Shown piece after piece: positions 32,719-41,908 of a stretch of 64,000 bases of DNA. The position numbers and the translations under genes were made by a program. A model generated the notes under the pieces. That model was not told the origin of the DNA, did no database searches, and saw only the letters and a list, made by a program, of their open reading frames with translations. This DNA comes from Rossellomorea sp036867415. Its GTDB lineage: Bacteria; Bacillota; Bacilli; Bacillales; Bacillaceae_B. The stretch covers positions 372,001-436,000 of the forward strand of contig NZ_JBAJHU010000001.1 in assembly GCF_036867415.1 (NCBI RefSeq), in the 5' to 3' direction. Numbering within the stretch: the stretch's first letter is position 1; the number at the start of each line of letters is the position of its first letter.

Positions 32719-35700
32719 ATGAAGAATGTAACAAAGAAATTATTATTGGCTGGATCGATTGCAGCACTCACTCTGTCGGGAGCGATCCCTCAGGCAAGTG
32801 CATTGGTGGATGCGGATGCATCGACACAGCAGGGGGTTACAGTGAACGGAAATATAGCGGGTGATCACGTCATCACTCTCATCACGGGAGATAAGGTAAA
32901 TGTGACGACGTTGGATAATGGGAAATTTGCCATTAATGTAGAAACAGTTCATCACAATGCGGAGGGTGTCCGGGTCATGACGATCGGGGAAGAGACCTTT
33001 GTATTCCCCGGCACAGCGATGCCTTATCTGGCTGCAGGAAAACTGGACATGGATTTGTTCAATATTTCTAAACTGATCGAATATGGTTACGATGACAAAA
33101 GTCTCTCTGCTCTTCCGGTGATAGTAGAATACGAGGAAACAAAGGCTAAGAGTTATTCTGCTATACCGGCTCCCAAAGGGGCGAAAAAGGTAAGGGAATT
33201 GGAAAGCATCAACGGAGTTGCGCTGTCTGCAGAGAAAAAAGAGTCAGAATCCTTCTGGAAGGATGTCACTGTTGAAGCGAAGAGCAGCAAACAGGAAAAG
33301 GCATCGCTTTTTGAGCAAGGGATAGAAAAGATTTGGTTGGATGGCCGCGTGGAGGCTTCCCTTGATCAGAGTGTGCCGCAGATTGAAGCTGATACGGCGT
33401 GGGAAGCAGGCTATACAGGGAAGGATGTAAAGGTGGCAGTCCTGGATACAGGGATCGACGCGGAGCACCCTGATATTCAGGGGCAATTGAATGAAGCTGT
33501 AAGTTTCGTGCCTGGAGAGGATGTGAAGGATGTCAATGGACATGGGACCCATGTTGCCTCCACGGTTCTCGGCACGGGAACAGGGGATGGGAAGCATAAA
33601 GGTGTGGCCCCGGATGCCCGTTTGTTAGTAGGAAAGGTCTTGAGTGATGAAGGATATGGCCAGGATTCCTGGATCATCGACGGAATGGAATGGGCTTCGG
33701 ATCAAGCCAAGGTCGTCAACATGAGTCTTGGCAGCAGCGAACCGAGTGACGGGACAGACCCGATGGCACAGGCGGTCAATTCTTTGACAGAAGAGAACGG
33801 GACGCTGTTTGTCATTGCAGCCGGTAACAACGGTGCGGAAGGATCGATCGGTTCACCGGGTGCGGCTGATGCGGCATTGACTGTCGGAGCAGTTGACAAG
33901 TCGGACAAGCTTGCCTATTTTTCTTCAATGGGACCTCGCTTTGGGGATAAAGCGCTAAAGCCTGATTTATCCGCTCCTGGAGTCGGGATCGTGGCAGCCC
34001 GTTCACAGTACTCTTCCGGAAGCGGGGATTATAAAAGCCTCGATGGAACGTCGATGGCGACTCCGCATGTCGCTGGAGCAGCGGCAATTGTAGCCCAAAA
34101 GCATCCTGAATGGTCCGGGGATGAAATCAAGGAAGCTCTCATGAACACAACCCACCAGCTTGATGCTTATCAGCCATATCAGGTGGGAACGGGGCGAGTG
34201 GATGTTGCAGCAGCTTTAGAAACAAAGATAAGAGCGACAGGCTCCATTTCCTTTGGTTTCTACCAGTGGCCGCACGGCGACGAAGACCCTGTCGAGAAGG
34301 TTGTGACGTATTCAAATGATGGGGATGAAGACATTTCTCTGAATCTGTCAGCATCTTTTTCAAACGCAGATGGAAAGGATGCACCTGATGGACTTCTCAG
34401 CCTGTCTGAATCAACCATCACTGTACCCGCCGGGGGGACGGCTGACGTAAAAGTCACCCTCGATTCCGACGTTAGTGAAACAGGTTCCCGCTATCAAGGG
34501 TATTTGACCGCAGCATCAGAAGGTAAAGAAGTAGTGAGAACAACGATGGCAATGGTGAAAGAAGAAGAACGTTATCCACTGACGTTAAAAGCGACGGACC
34601 GTGACGGTTCCCCGGGACTAGCTTATACGGTCATATTCAGCGAGGACATGGAGCCGCAGGTATTTGCAGTAGATGGTACTTTGGAACTTCGCCTTCCTCC
34701 TGCCACTTATTCGGCGATGTCACTGATGGACGTGGATGTAGACACCGATCATGCAGGTGCTGCACTGGTCGGTGATCCGGAAGTGAAACTGAACAAGCCG
34801 AGAACAGTGGAGCTGGATGCTAGCAAGGCAAAAGAAATCAAGGTGGACGTCCCGAAAAAATCGGAAGAAAACTATCGCCGGCTTGAGTATCACCGCACAC
34901 TCGGGGATATGCCGATGACAAGCTTGTACCTGATGCCGGTGTGGATTGATAAGCTGTACGCGGTTCCTACAAAAGAAGTGAAGGAAGGCTACTTTGAGCA
35001 GCTGACCCGCTGGCGCCTGACCAAGCCGCTTCTGACAATCAATTTTAAAGGAAAAGAACTGGACGATATCCCATTTGCAGGCAGTACCTTGCTGGATGGG
35101 AAATACAACCTGTCGACTGTATATGCAGGAAAGGGAACCCCTGCCGACTATGACCGCCTGAAGGCGAAAGGGAAAGCAGTCGTAGTGGACCGGATTGGTG
35201 ATATCAGCGTTTCTGAACAGGCAACGGCTGCTGCTGAGGCAGGAGCGAAATTATTGATCATTGCAAACCACGAAGATAAAGAGTTCAGCGAATACGCCGG
35301 CACACCGGATTATAAGGATAATCCTCTGGCAGTCGCAGGCATTAGTAAAAAAGAAGGGGATAAACTCATCAAGGCTGTCCGCTCTGGAAACATCAAGCTG
35401 AAAGTCGAAGGGGAAACAAATTCTCCCTATGTGTATGACCTCATGGATGTCCATGAAGGATCGATTCCGAAGAAATTGACGTATGCACCAAAGAGGAAAG
35501 ATCTGGCGGTCATTGAGAGCCGTTATAATTCCCACGTTGAAACGGATGGAAGCGAATTCCGTTATGACCTGCGTCCACACACATTTGGCGCAGTCGGCTT
35601 CCCTCAGAGAATTTCCTTCCCGAATGCGAGGACGGAATATGTGTCTGCTGAAGAAGGTACAAATTGGTATCATCAGGCGTCAGTTTTAGATGCAACATGG

Positions 35701-36441
35701 GAAGTGCGTCAACCGTTGAAGTCTTACAACGGAGGGGATAAATTGACGGAAAACTGGTTCTCCCCTGTCGTGAGACCAGCACTTGGAGATGGATACTGGG
35801 TACCGGAACGCCAGGGAAATTCCCTCATGATCAATGTGCCTGCATGGGCTGACGGCGGAACAGGTAATACCGGCGGAACAGATTACAATGTATCCGTAGA
35901 AAACCAGACAACCAAGCTTTATCAGGGGGACAGGTTGGTGAAAGAAGGGAACGGCCAGGCGATCTATGCATTTGATGTTGCACCTGCCGAACGCACGAAG
36001 TTCCGGTTTGTAACCGATGCAGAGCGGGATGAGCAGCGCTGGAATACGTCCACCCGCACACATACGGAATGGACCTTCTGGACAGAAGAGCTCCCAGAGG
36101 AACAATGGAGAGCCAACCTTCCATTTCTGACGCTCGATTACAAAGTCGATACAGATGTCAACGGCAATGCGCTCTCCAACCGTCCGACTGAATTGGAACT
36201 GTCTGTAGGAAAACTGAAAGATGCTATTGGGTATGGCGAGATCGAAGGAACTACGTTGGAAGTCTCCTTTAACGAAGGGAAGAAGTGGAAGAAAGTGAAG
36301 CTTTCCGGTGAAGGTGACCGCTTCAAGGCAATCATCGATAACCCGAAAAATGCAACATCCGTTTCACTCAGGGCAAGCGCCTGGGATGATAAAGGGAATA
36401 AGATCTCTCAGGAAATCATCAAAGCGTATGGATTGAGATAA
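32719..36441 (+). CDS. large secreted subtilisin-family (S8) serine protease
   Basis: 1240 residues. Signal peptide 1-28 (cleavage near ASA-LV), propeptide to about 215, then the peptidase domain with Asp243 (VAVLDTGID), His275 (NGHGTHVAS), oxyanion Asn370 (AAGNNG) and Ser445 (GTSMATPHVAGA). Residues 510-640 look like beta-sandwich domains, and about 805-905 a PA-like domain (KAVVVDRIGD...AKLLIIANHED). The C-terminal 250 residues are further beta-rich modules. No LPxTG or S-layer motif. Start chosen at the ATG eight bases after AAAGGAG. A terminator follows. Confidence 0.92.
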   Translation: MKNVTKKLLLAGSIAALTLSGAIPQASALVDADASTQQGVTVNGNIAGDHVITLITGDKVNVTTLDNGKFAINVETVHHNAEGVRVMTIGEETFVFPGTAMPYLAAGKLDMDLFNISKLIEYGYDDKSLSALPVIVEYEETKAKSYSAIPAPKGAKKVRELESINGVALSAEKKESESFWKDVTVEAKSSKQEKASLFEQGIEKIWLDGRVEASLDQSVPQIEADTAWEAGYTGKDVKVAVLDTGIDAEHPDIQGQLNEAVSFVPGEDVKDVNGHGTHVASTVLGTGTGDGKHKGVAPDARLLVGKVLSDEGYGQDSWIIDGMEWASDQAKVVNMSLGSSEPSDGTDPMAQAVNSLTEENGTLFVIAAGNNGAEGSIGSPGAADAALTVGAVDKSDKLAYFSSMGPRFGDKALKPDLSAPGVGIVAARSQYSSGSGDYKSLDGTSMATPHVAGAAAIVAQKHPEWSGDEIKEALMNTTHQLDAYQPYQVGTGRVDVAAALETKIRATGSISFGFYQWPHGDEDPVEKVVTYSNDGDEDISLNLSASFSNADGKDAPDGLLSLSESTITVPAGGTADVKVTLDSDVSETGSRYQGYLTAASEGKEVVRTTMAMVKEEERYPLTLKATDRDGSPGLAYTVIFSEDMEPQVFAVDGTLELRLPPATYSAMSLMDVDVDTDHAGAALVGDPEVKLNKPRTVELDASKAKEIKVDVPKKSEENYRRLEYHRTLGDMPMTSLYLMPVWIDKLYAVPTKEVKEGYFEQLTRWRLTKPLLTINFKGKELDDIPFAGSTLLDGKYNLSTVYAGKGTPADYDRLKAKGKAVVVDRIGDISVSEQATAAAEAGAKLLIIANHEDKEFSEYAGTPDYKDNPLAVAGISKKEGDKLIKAVRSGNIKLKVEGETNSPYVYDLMDVHEGSIPKKLTYAPKRKDLAVIESRYNSHVETDGSEFRYDLRPHTFGAVGFPQRISFPNARTEYVSAEEGTNWYHQASVLDATWEVRQPLKSYNGGDKLTENWFSPVVRPALGDGYWVPERQGNSLMINVPAWADGGTGNTGGTDYNVSVENQTTKLYQGDRLVKEGNGQAIYAFDVAPAERTKFRFVTDAERDEQRWNTSTRTHTEWTFWTEELPEEQWRANLPFLTLDYKVDTDVNGNALSNRPTELELSVGKLKDAIGYGEIEGTTLEVSFNEGKKWKKVKLSGEGDRFKAIIDNPKNATSVSLRASAWDDKGNKISQEIIKAYGLR

Positions 36442-36451
36442 CTGTTAAGAA

Positions 36452-36481
36452 AAAAGATGCCATTCACTGGCATCTTTTTTC
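36452..36481. terminator. bidirectional terminator between protease and regulator
   Basis: Stem AAAAAGATGCC / GGCATCTTTTT around a short loop with T and A runs on either side, lying between the two convergent stop codons. Confidence 0.9.
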
Positions 36482-36484
36482 CAT

Positions 36485-37729
36485 TCAAACAAACTGGTTT
36501 TTCCTTGGAATCTTCCTGAGTATATGACCGGCATATTGGTTGGCTTTGTCCAGATCCTCCTTCTCCATAAAATAATCGAATAATTTAACCGCATAATATT
36601 CGGTGGTCAAACCATATCCCATCTTTTCGAAATATGGGAATGCATCTGTCTCCAGATATTGATAATATTGCTCTTCTTCTCCGAGGATAGAGTAGCGGTG
36701 CATCGTAAACAAATAATGAAAAATGGAATCGGTGCTGTTGTTGATGATGTTCAAGCCTTCTTCCATGAGGTTAAGCAGTGTAGGCAGAGTTGCATTTCCT
36801 TCCTTGGTCAAAGCATTGAGGTAGCCTTCCAGTGAGCCAAGATATTGAGGGTCGGAGGGATCTCTTGCATCCATCGCCTTTTTATAATAATCGCTTGCTT
36901 CCCGGAAGCGCCCATACTGCAAATGGAGATAGCCAAGATTATGATAAAGGATGGTCCGCTGGCGGTGCAGTCCGAAATCCGAGGTCATGTCAATCAACCG
37001 TTCATATTCACTGATTAAAAAAGGGAGATCCTCAGATTGCTCCAATTGAATCAGCATCAGCATTTCCGTATCAATCATCCTTGAAAAGCTGCGCGTCTTC
37101 GTAAAAAAATCCAATGCCTTACTGGCATTATAAAAGGCGAGAACACTGGAATTTAAGTAACTGTATGTAAGAGCCAGGTCGTAGTAGTATTCCTGATTGG
37201 CATAATGTTCAAGTTTGATTTTCTTTAAATAAGAAAGCGCTTTGGAAAAATTACTTTTTACACTGCCGAAATAGATCCCCTTGATGTGAAGCACCATATT
37301 TTCCTCATACTTGGTCAAATCCGTCCAGAAACCCATCTCCTCGATTAGATTTTCCGCATGCTTTACATCTGAAACGGACAAATAATATCTTGTGAGCACG
37401 AGCGTATATGTACGATAAAAATCCGGGATGTGCAAAAGTTGGATTCTCTCCAGCTGCTGTTTGATATCCTCCGCCTTTTTCTGCTGCTTCTTAATAATGG
37501 TCTCCTGCCAATCCATCAGCAGTGTCTCTACCCTTTTATATTGAATGACTTCTTCATCCAGGTGGATCTCAAGCCGTTCCGCCAACAAGATGATAGTCTC
37601 CCTCGATACCTCTGTCAGCCCCCGCTCAATCTTACTGATATGGGTACTCGAACAAATCCCGTCACCTAACTCCTTTTGTTTCATATTGCGGTATTCCCGG
37701 TAAAATTTGATGATTTTCCCCTCTAGCAT
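36485..37729 (-). CDS. RRNPP-type transcriptional regulator (HTH plus TPR)
   Basis: 414 residues. The N-terminal XRE helix-turn-helix (residues 5-60: IIKFYREYRNMKQKELGDGICSSTHISKIERG split by a turn) is followed by about 330 residues of TPR-like helical repeats, for example YHNLGYLHLQYGRFREASDYYKKAM. This is the architecture of PlcR, NprR and similar regulators that bind short secreted peptides. It is convergent with the secreted protease gene. No small signal-peptide gene is visible beside it, so the ligand is unknown. Confidence 0.85.
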   Translation of the reverse strand: MLEGKIIKFYREYRNMKQKELGDGICSSTHISKIERGLTEVSRETIILLAERLEIHLDEEVIQYKRVETLLMDWQETIIKKQQKKAEDIKQQLERIQLLHIPDFYRTYTLVLTRYYLSVSDVKHAENLIEEMGFWTDLTKYEENMVLHIKGIYFGSVKSNFSKALSYLKKIKLEHYANQEYYYDLALTYSYLNSSVLAFYNASKALDFFTKTRSFSRMIDTEMLMLIQLEQSEDLPFLISEYERLIDMTSDFGLHRQRTILYHNLGYLHLQYGRFREASDYYKKAMDARDPSDPQYLGSLEGYLNALTKEGNATLPTLLNLMEEGLNIINNSTDSIFHYLFTMHRYSILGEEEQYYQYLETDAFPYFEKMGYGLTTEYYAVKLFDYFMEKEDLDKANQYAGHILRKIPRKNQFV

Positions 37730-38126
37730 GCTGTCATCCCCTATTTCGTATTAGCCCATTTTTCTTATCATATCATGATTTTGCTGCATGGACAGAGACC
37801 TTCTCACTGGCATTCCCGTCATGAAACTTCATGAAGGTTAAAGAGAAGTTGGGACTGGATGATTTCAATTGGGATCCCTAAAAGAATTAACCTGGAACAA
37901 ATCATAAAGGAGTTAAAAAAGGTTAAAGGAAAGAATTTCAGGAAAGAAACAACCATCTATTCCATAAAAAGCGCGAGAACTTAACATCAGGCTTTCTTGT
38001 TAATAAAAACATTGTAAGATGTGTTTGTTTTTGGAATAATTGGAATATAGTAAATATTATTCTTCTGCATAAAGAATAAATATAAATATGGGGAAAAAAT
38101 ATCATAATTCGAATAGAGGTATATCC

Positions 38127-38651
38127 ATGTTTTTTCTACAAATGTCAGGGTTCCCGGGTTCGGGCAAGTCTACCCTTTCCCGTGAAATCGCAAAGAGAAC
38201 CGGGGCCATTATAATTGATCACGATGTAACAAAGACTGCATTAATGGAGACTCCAGAGGGAGCAGAAATGGATGGAAAGACTTCGGGGAGCATTTCCTAT
38301 CAGATCGACTGGTCGATCATCGAATCTATACTATCCCAGGAGCGAAGCGTTATTTTTGACAGCCCCTGTTTGTATCAACAGATGATAAAAAAAGGAACTG
38401 ACCTGGCAAAGAAGTATCATGCAGCATATAAGTATGTGGAGTGTTACCTCGATGATTTTAACGAAATAAATAATCGATTGAAAAAGAGGGAAAGCAAGAT
38501 AAGCCAAATAAAAGAGGTTCAATCTTTGGAAGATTTTAAGAGAACTCTTGAAACTAGTAAAAAACCGGAGGGCCATCGATATTTGGTGGTGGATACCAGT
38601 GCGTATCTGGAAACTTATTTAGATGAGGTATGGGATTATTTGTTGGAGTAA
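38127..38651 (+). CDS. P-loop kinase-like ATPase
   Basis: 174 residues. Walker A GFPGSGKST (near residue 8), then DHDVTKTALM and VIFDSPCLYQQM, the pattern of small zeta-toxin/gluconate-kinase-like kinases. It has the same general plan as the gene at 14346 but only weak sequence likeness. ATG 38127 follows AGAGGT; an upstream ATG at 38088 is in frame. No antitoxin-like neighbour. The 37730-38126 region holds no convincing gene, only a 42-codon frame at 37859 without a good site. Confidence 0.78.
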   Translation: MFFLQMSGFPGSGKSTLSREIAKRTGAIIIDHDVTKTALMETPEGAEMDGKTSGSISYQIDWSIIESILSQERSVIFDSPCLYQQMIKKGTDLAKKYHAAYKYVECYLDDFNEINNRLKKRESKISQIKEVQSLEDFKRTLETSKKPEGHRYLVVDTSAYLETYLDEVWDYLLE

Positions 38652-38912
38652 GGAAGCGATCACGAAGTACATAAGGACCGTCCGGAACTCATCATGGAGT
38701 GTTTGCAAAAATATAAATGAAAGTTTTATTTGATTGCGATTGTAGAATAGGTCACATTATTAATATAAACGGCCTTAAACAAAGAACAAATAGAGAATTT
38801 GTATCATTACACCCGTGCTTTATTTCAGTTATTCTGTTTTAGTAGCCCGAAAAGCTTCTATATGTAAAGGATGAAGGTTTCTATTAGGGGTATTACTGGC
38901 TAGGGAATTATC

Positions 38913-39006
38913 TTATTATCAAAAACGGCCAACTTATTATCAAAAATCAGAATATATTATCAAAAACCATCGATTTATTATCAAAAATAGAAATATATTA
39001 TCAAAT
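38913..39006. repeat. 20-21-bp phased array, core TTATTATCAAAAA
   Basis: The core begins at 38913, 38934, 38954, 38975 and 38995, spacings alternating 21, 20, 21 and 20. The core is 11-13 bases ([TA]TATTATCAAAAA), and the other 8 bases of each unit differ (for example CGGCCAAC, CCATCGAT). It lies in a gene-free stretch (38652-39203). No flanking inverted repeat seen. Confidence 0.87.
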
Positions 39007-39203
39007 CGACAAAATCAATGATCATAATACCCGTTCGTGTATCGGTGGGTATTGTACAGAGTTTCAGGAAATTGGGACTTAGCGGCGGGGGTACTATGAT
39101 TGGAACTGAAAGATTTACAACGCCTTGGGAACGGATCAGTCTGGGTTCGCTATCGTGTGAAAAATGAAGTTAAGTGATCTAATAGAATAAAGGAGTGCTG
39201 TAG

Positions 39204-39545
39204 ATGATAAATTACAATGGACGCACATTCGTATCAACTGAAAACACGGCTAATGGTGAAGTTTCTTCAAAGACATTTTTTGAATATAAACAAGAAGGTA
39301 ATATCCTTACAGCGGCTTATAGCGGCGGGGAAATCGTGAAAGGAACTCTGATCGGCATCGTGAAAGAAGATGGCTGTTTAACGTTTAGATACAACCATGT
39401 AAATATTCAGAACGAGATACGGGGTGGTCAATGCACCTCTACTCCCGAATTGCTGCAAGATGGAAGAATACGTCTCTATGAAAATTGGAAATGGCTGGAC
39501 CGTGATCAAAGCGAAGGGGAGTCGATTGTGGAGGAAGTGATCTAA
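39204..39545 (+). CDS. conserved hypothetical protein
   Basis: 113 residues, all beta-strand-like with repeated short strands (TFFEYKQEGNILTAAYSGGEIVKGTLIGIV...LTFRYNHVN). Near-identical proteins are common in Bacillus and often labelled n-acetylglutamate synthase, although nothing in this sequence resembles that enzyme. A small lipocalin-like or beta-barrel fold is plausible. AAAGGAG precedes the ATG. Function unknown. Confidence 0.75.
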   Translation: MINYNGRTFVSTENTANGEVSSKTFFEYKQEGNILTAAYSGGEIVKGTLIGIVKEDGCLTFRYNHVNIQNEIRGGQCTSTPELLQDGRIRLYENWKWLDRDQSEGESIVEEVI

Positions 39546-39698
39546 CAAATCATCACTCATGTCCAAGCGGCTGAAGAAAATAGCAGGTCAGGATCATTCT
39601 TAACACACTGATGCACTTGCTCAATCACAAAGGGGACATTCAAGAAGAGTGTTCCCTTTGGGATACGAAAAAGTTGGATAGGACGAACTAAGGATGCG

Positions 39699-40793
39699 TT
39701 AATGAAGATTGTAAGTCCCGAGAATTTCAACGTTTACTTCAGGTTTGAACTCCACTTGTTGATACTCATGCTTCCATGTTTCTGGATTCCAGCTTTCAGG
39801 ATATTTTGTTGATAATTCTTTAGCGATCCCTAAAGCGTCACTATTGGCTTCTACTAATATTTTGGTTAACTCCTTCACTTTCCTGGTGAGTTCTTTTGAA
39901 GATAGTTTATTTAAATGTTTGATGTTCATCGGAGATTCTCCGTCATAGTAGCTTAAGATTCTTGCTTGTAAGTCAGCCTTGATATGGCATGTCACTTTAC
40001 CATTTTCTTTCACAACATCTGTTTTAATCTTACTATTCTCGATAGCAAGGGTGAGGGCCTGACTTAGTTCTGCTGATTCTATAATAACTTTTGTCCTGCT
40101 TTTGTTATCACCTCTTAGGGTTAAAAGTAATGCAGTTTGACCGATTGTTAAAGTCTTACCGGTGAATTTATCACTTTTGAATAAGGCCGACCCTGCCAAG
40201 CGCAGGTTGTTTTGGTTATCTTTTTTAATGAAGGGAAGAATGACATCAATCGAATTATCTGTTATTTTGTTCCATACCGTAAAAGTGGTTTCTGTAGGTA
40301 TGTAGGACTCTTTTGCACCGCCCAGAAGCAGATTATCCACTTCAAACACAATCGGACTTTCATTTTGTTTTAAGGATAATATATCATTGCCCTTTCCCTC
40401 ACATATGATGATACGTGAAGATATATATCCTCTGGTGGAACGGATGATCGGTTCTAATAAGGAATTGATGCCTTTGGTTTTGGCCATTTCTTCCCCCACA
40501 ATGATGATAAATGCTTTTCCTGCGTTCATCCTCCCGGAAACTTTATTTTGCAGATCCATTTCAAGCTGACCTACCGTTTCATTTTCGGAAAAGTAAAATT
40601 CATCTTGAACCTCGAATTTGCCTCCTCCAGCGCTGCGGACATTAATCGCACGGACTGTGCCCAGAATTTTATCGGGTTCTTCAGCAGTGTCAAAACTGAT
40701 GCCGTTGACAAGTCTGGTGTCTTTTAGCTGGTTTTGATCCCAGCAGCCTGCCATAAGAAATGAAGAAAAGAATATAAACAAAATTTTTCTCAT
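39699..40793 (-). CDS. spore germination receptor subunit C, Ger(x)C lipoprotein
   Basis: 364 residues. Signal peptide with lipobox MAGC and the family hallmark CWDQNQLKD right after the Cys, then LVNGISFD. GerC subunits are lipid-anchored in the spore inner membrane and form the germinant receptor with A and B subunits. The start ATG overlaps the B-subunit stop by one base (TAATG) with GGGGGGAT upstream, so translation is coupled. Last gene of the operon. Confidence 0.95.
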   Translation of the reverse strand: MRKILFIFFSSFLMAGCWDQNQLKDTRLVNGISFDTAEEPDKILGTVRAINVRSAGGGKFEVQDEFYFSENETVGQLEMDLQNKVSGRMNAGKAFIIIVGEEMAKTKGINSLLEPIIRSTRGYISSRIIICEGKGNDILSLKQNESPIVFEVDNLLLGGAKESYIPTETTFTVWNKITDNSIDVILPFIKKDNQNNLRLAGSALFKSDKFTGKTLTIGQTALLLTLRGDNKSRTKVIIESAELSQALTLAIENSKIKTDVVKENGKVTCHIKADLQARILSYYDGESPMNIKHLNKLSSKELTRKVKELTKILVEANSDALGIAKELSTKYPESWNPETWKHEYQQVEFKPEVNVEILGTYNLH

Positions 40794-41890
40794 TAGGAAT
40801 CCCCCCGCTTTTTAAATAAATAGGTTAACAATAGCAGCATGCAAGGAAGAGCAAATACAACTCCATAACTTAAGTATTCCACATAGTCGGCATATAGCTT
40901 TAGAGAAGCGGGATCTTTCTTTGCAATCGTAAAAAGTGTAAAAACCACTAGACTATTCGCAACAATCAGCTTAGAAGGCTTGCCTTTGATAAAAGTCAGG
41001 CTCTTACTTGCCAAATATAAGTAAATGATAATTGAAGCGGTCAGCGGAACAATCCAAATCGAGATAAACAGTAAATCGAGACGGTCCACCATTTGAAAAT
41101 GAAGCGGGCGGAGAAAGTAAATTACCGGATAATGAATTTGTTTCAACGCGGGTTCGCTGAAAATCATGATGCAAAGGATAACAAAGTATGCAGTCAACCC
41201 CGTTACAAAGACATTAGCCCAAGAAATGACTTTCAGGAAGGTGGATCCCTTTTTGGCAGCCAGCGGGTATAAGAACAGGATCACTTCAAAACCTAAAATC
41301 GTTAAGAGACTATCAAGGCTCCCGTTAAGTATTTCTCTTATTCCGCTGGTTCCAACTGGAAGAACATGATGTAAGTCCATAGGCAGAAGAAATGAAAAAA
41401 AAGAGATTCCAAATAAGAATAGGAAAAGAACGGATATAAGTCCAAAGAACCTTGCAATGATTCTAATGTCACTGACCGCCAGATATGTACAGGTCAAAAT
41501 CATCAGCAGACCTATTACCCAATAGGGAGTGTTAATCAAGAGATGTTCTTTGATAATGGATGTAAACTGCAGCAATACAAAGGATGCAGTAGTGATAAAG
41601 TAAATGAAAACGATACTGTTTATAAAGCTGCCAAGATATTTTCCCAGTATGGATATTATGATCTCAGTATAGGTCAAACGTGGAAATTTCCTCAATAATA
41701 GCCATATAACGACTAAGAATATCTGAATGAATATTCCTGCGATAATAACTGATATCCAGCCGTCTCCTTTACTTGTACTTTGCAAGGTGTTTGGTAGTGA
41801 AAGAATACCAAATCCGACTTGGGTTTGTATAATGAGAAAGAAAATCTGTAAGTTTGTTAGGGATCCTGCCTTTGACATAGACGATTCCAC
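40793..41890 (-). CDS. spore germination receptor subunit B (GerAB-type)
   Basis: 365 residues, about ten helices, amino-acid/polyamine permease fold (the GerB family). The N-terminus LQIFFLIIQTQVGFGILSLP is the unwound helix-1 region that binds the germinant amino acid in this family. The start could be GTG 41890 or ATG 41878. It lies between subunits A (18 bases before) and C (overlapping). Which germinant it senses cannot be predicted. Confidence 0.93.
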   Translation of the reverse strand: MESSMSKAGSLTNLQIFFLIIQTQVGFGILSLPNTLQSTSKGDGWISVIIAGIFIQIFLVVIWLLLRKFPRLTYTEIIISILGKYLGSFINSIVFIYFITTASFVLLQFTSIIKEHLLINTPYWVIGLLMILTCTYLAVSDIRIIARFFGLISVLFLFLFGISFFSFLLPMDLHHVLPVGTSGIREILNGSLDSLLTILGFEVILFLYPLAAKKGSTFLKVISWANVFVTGLTAYFVILCIMIFSEPALKQIHYPVIYFLRPLHFQMVDRLDLLFISIWIVPLTASIIIYLYLASKSLTFIKGKPSKLIVANSLVVFTLFTIAKKDPASLKLYADYVEYLSYGVVFALPCMLLLLTYLFKKRGDS

Positions 41891-41908
41891 ACTTTCCTGT
41901 CTGGCTTA

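Noticed and set aside
37859..37987. 42-codon frame as the signal peptide of the RRNPP regulator
   Set aside because: It has no signal sequence and no good ribosome site; its basic composition does not resemble Phr, PapR or NprX precursors.
38913..39006. CRISPR-like array
   Set aside because: Units are 20-21 bases with 8-base fillers, the conserved core is short and no cas gene is nearby. The same reasoning applies to 13138-13245 and 16514-16637.
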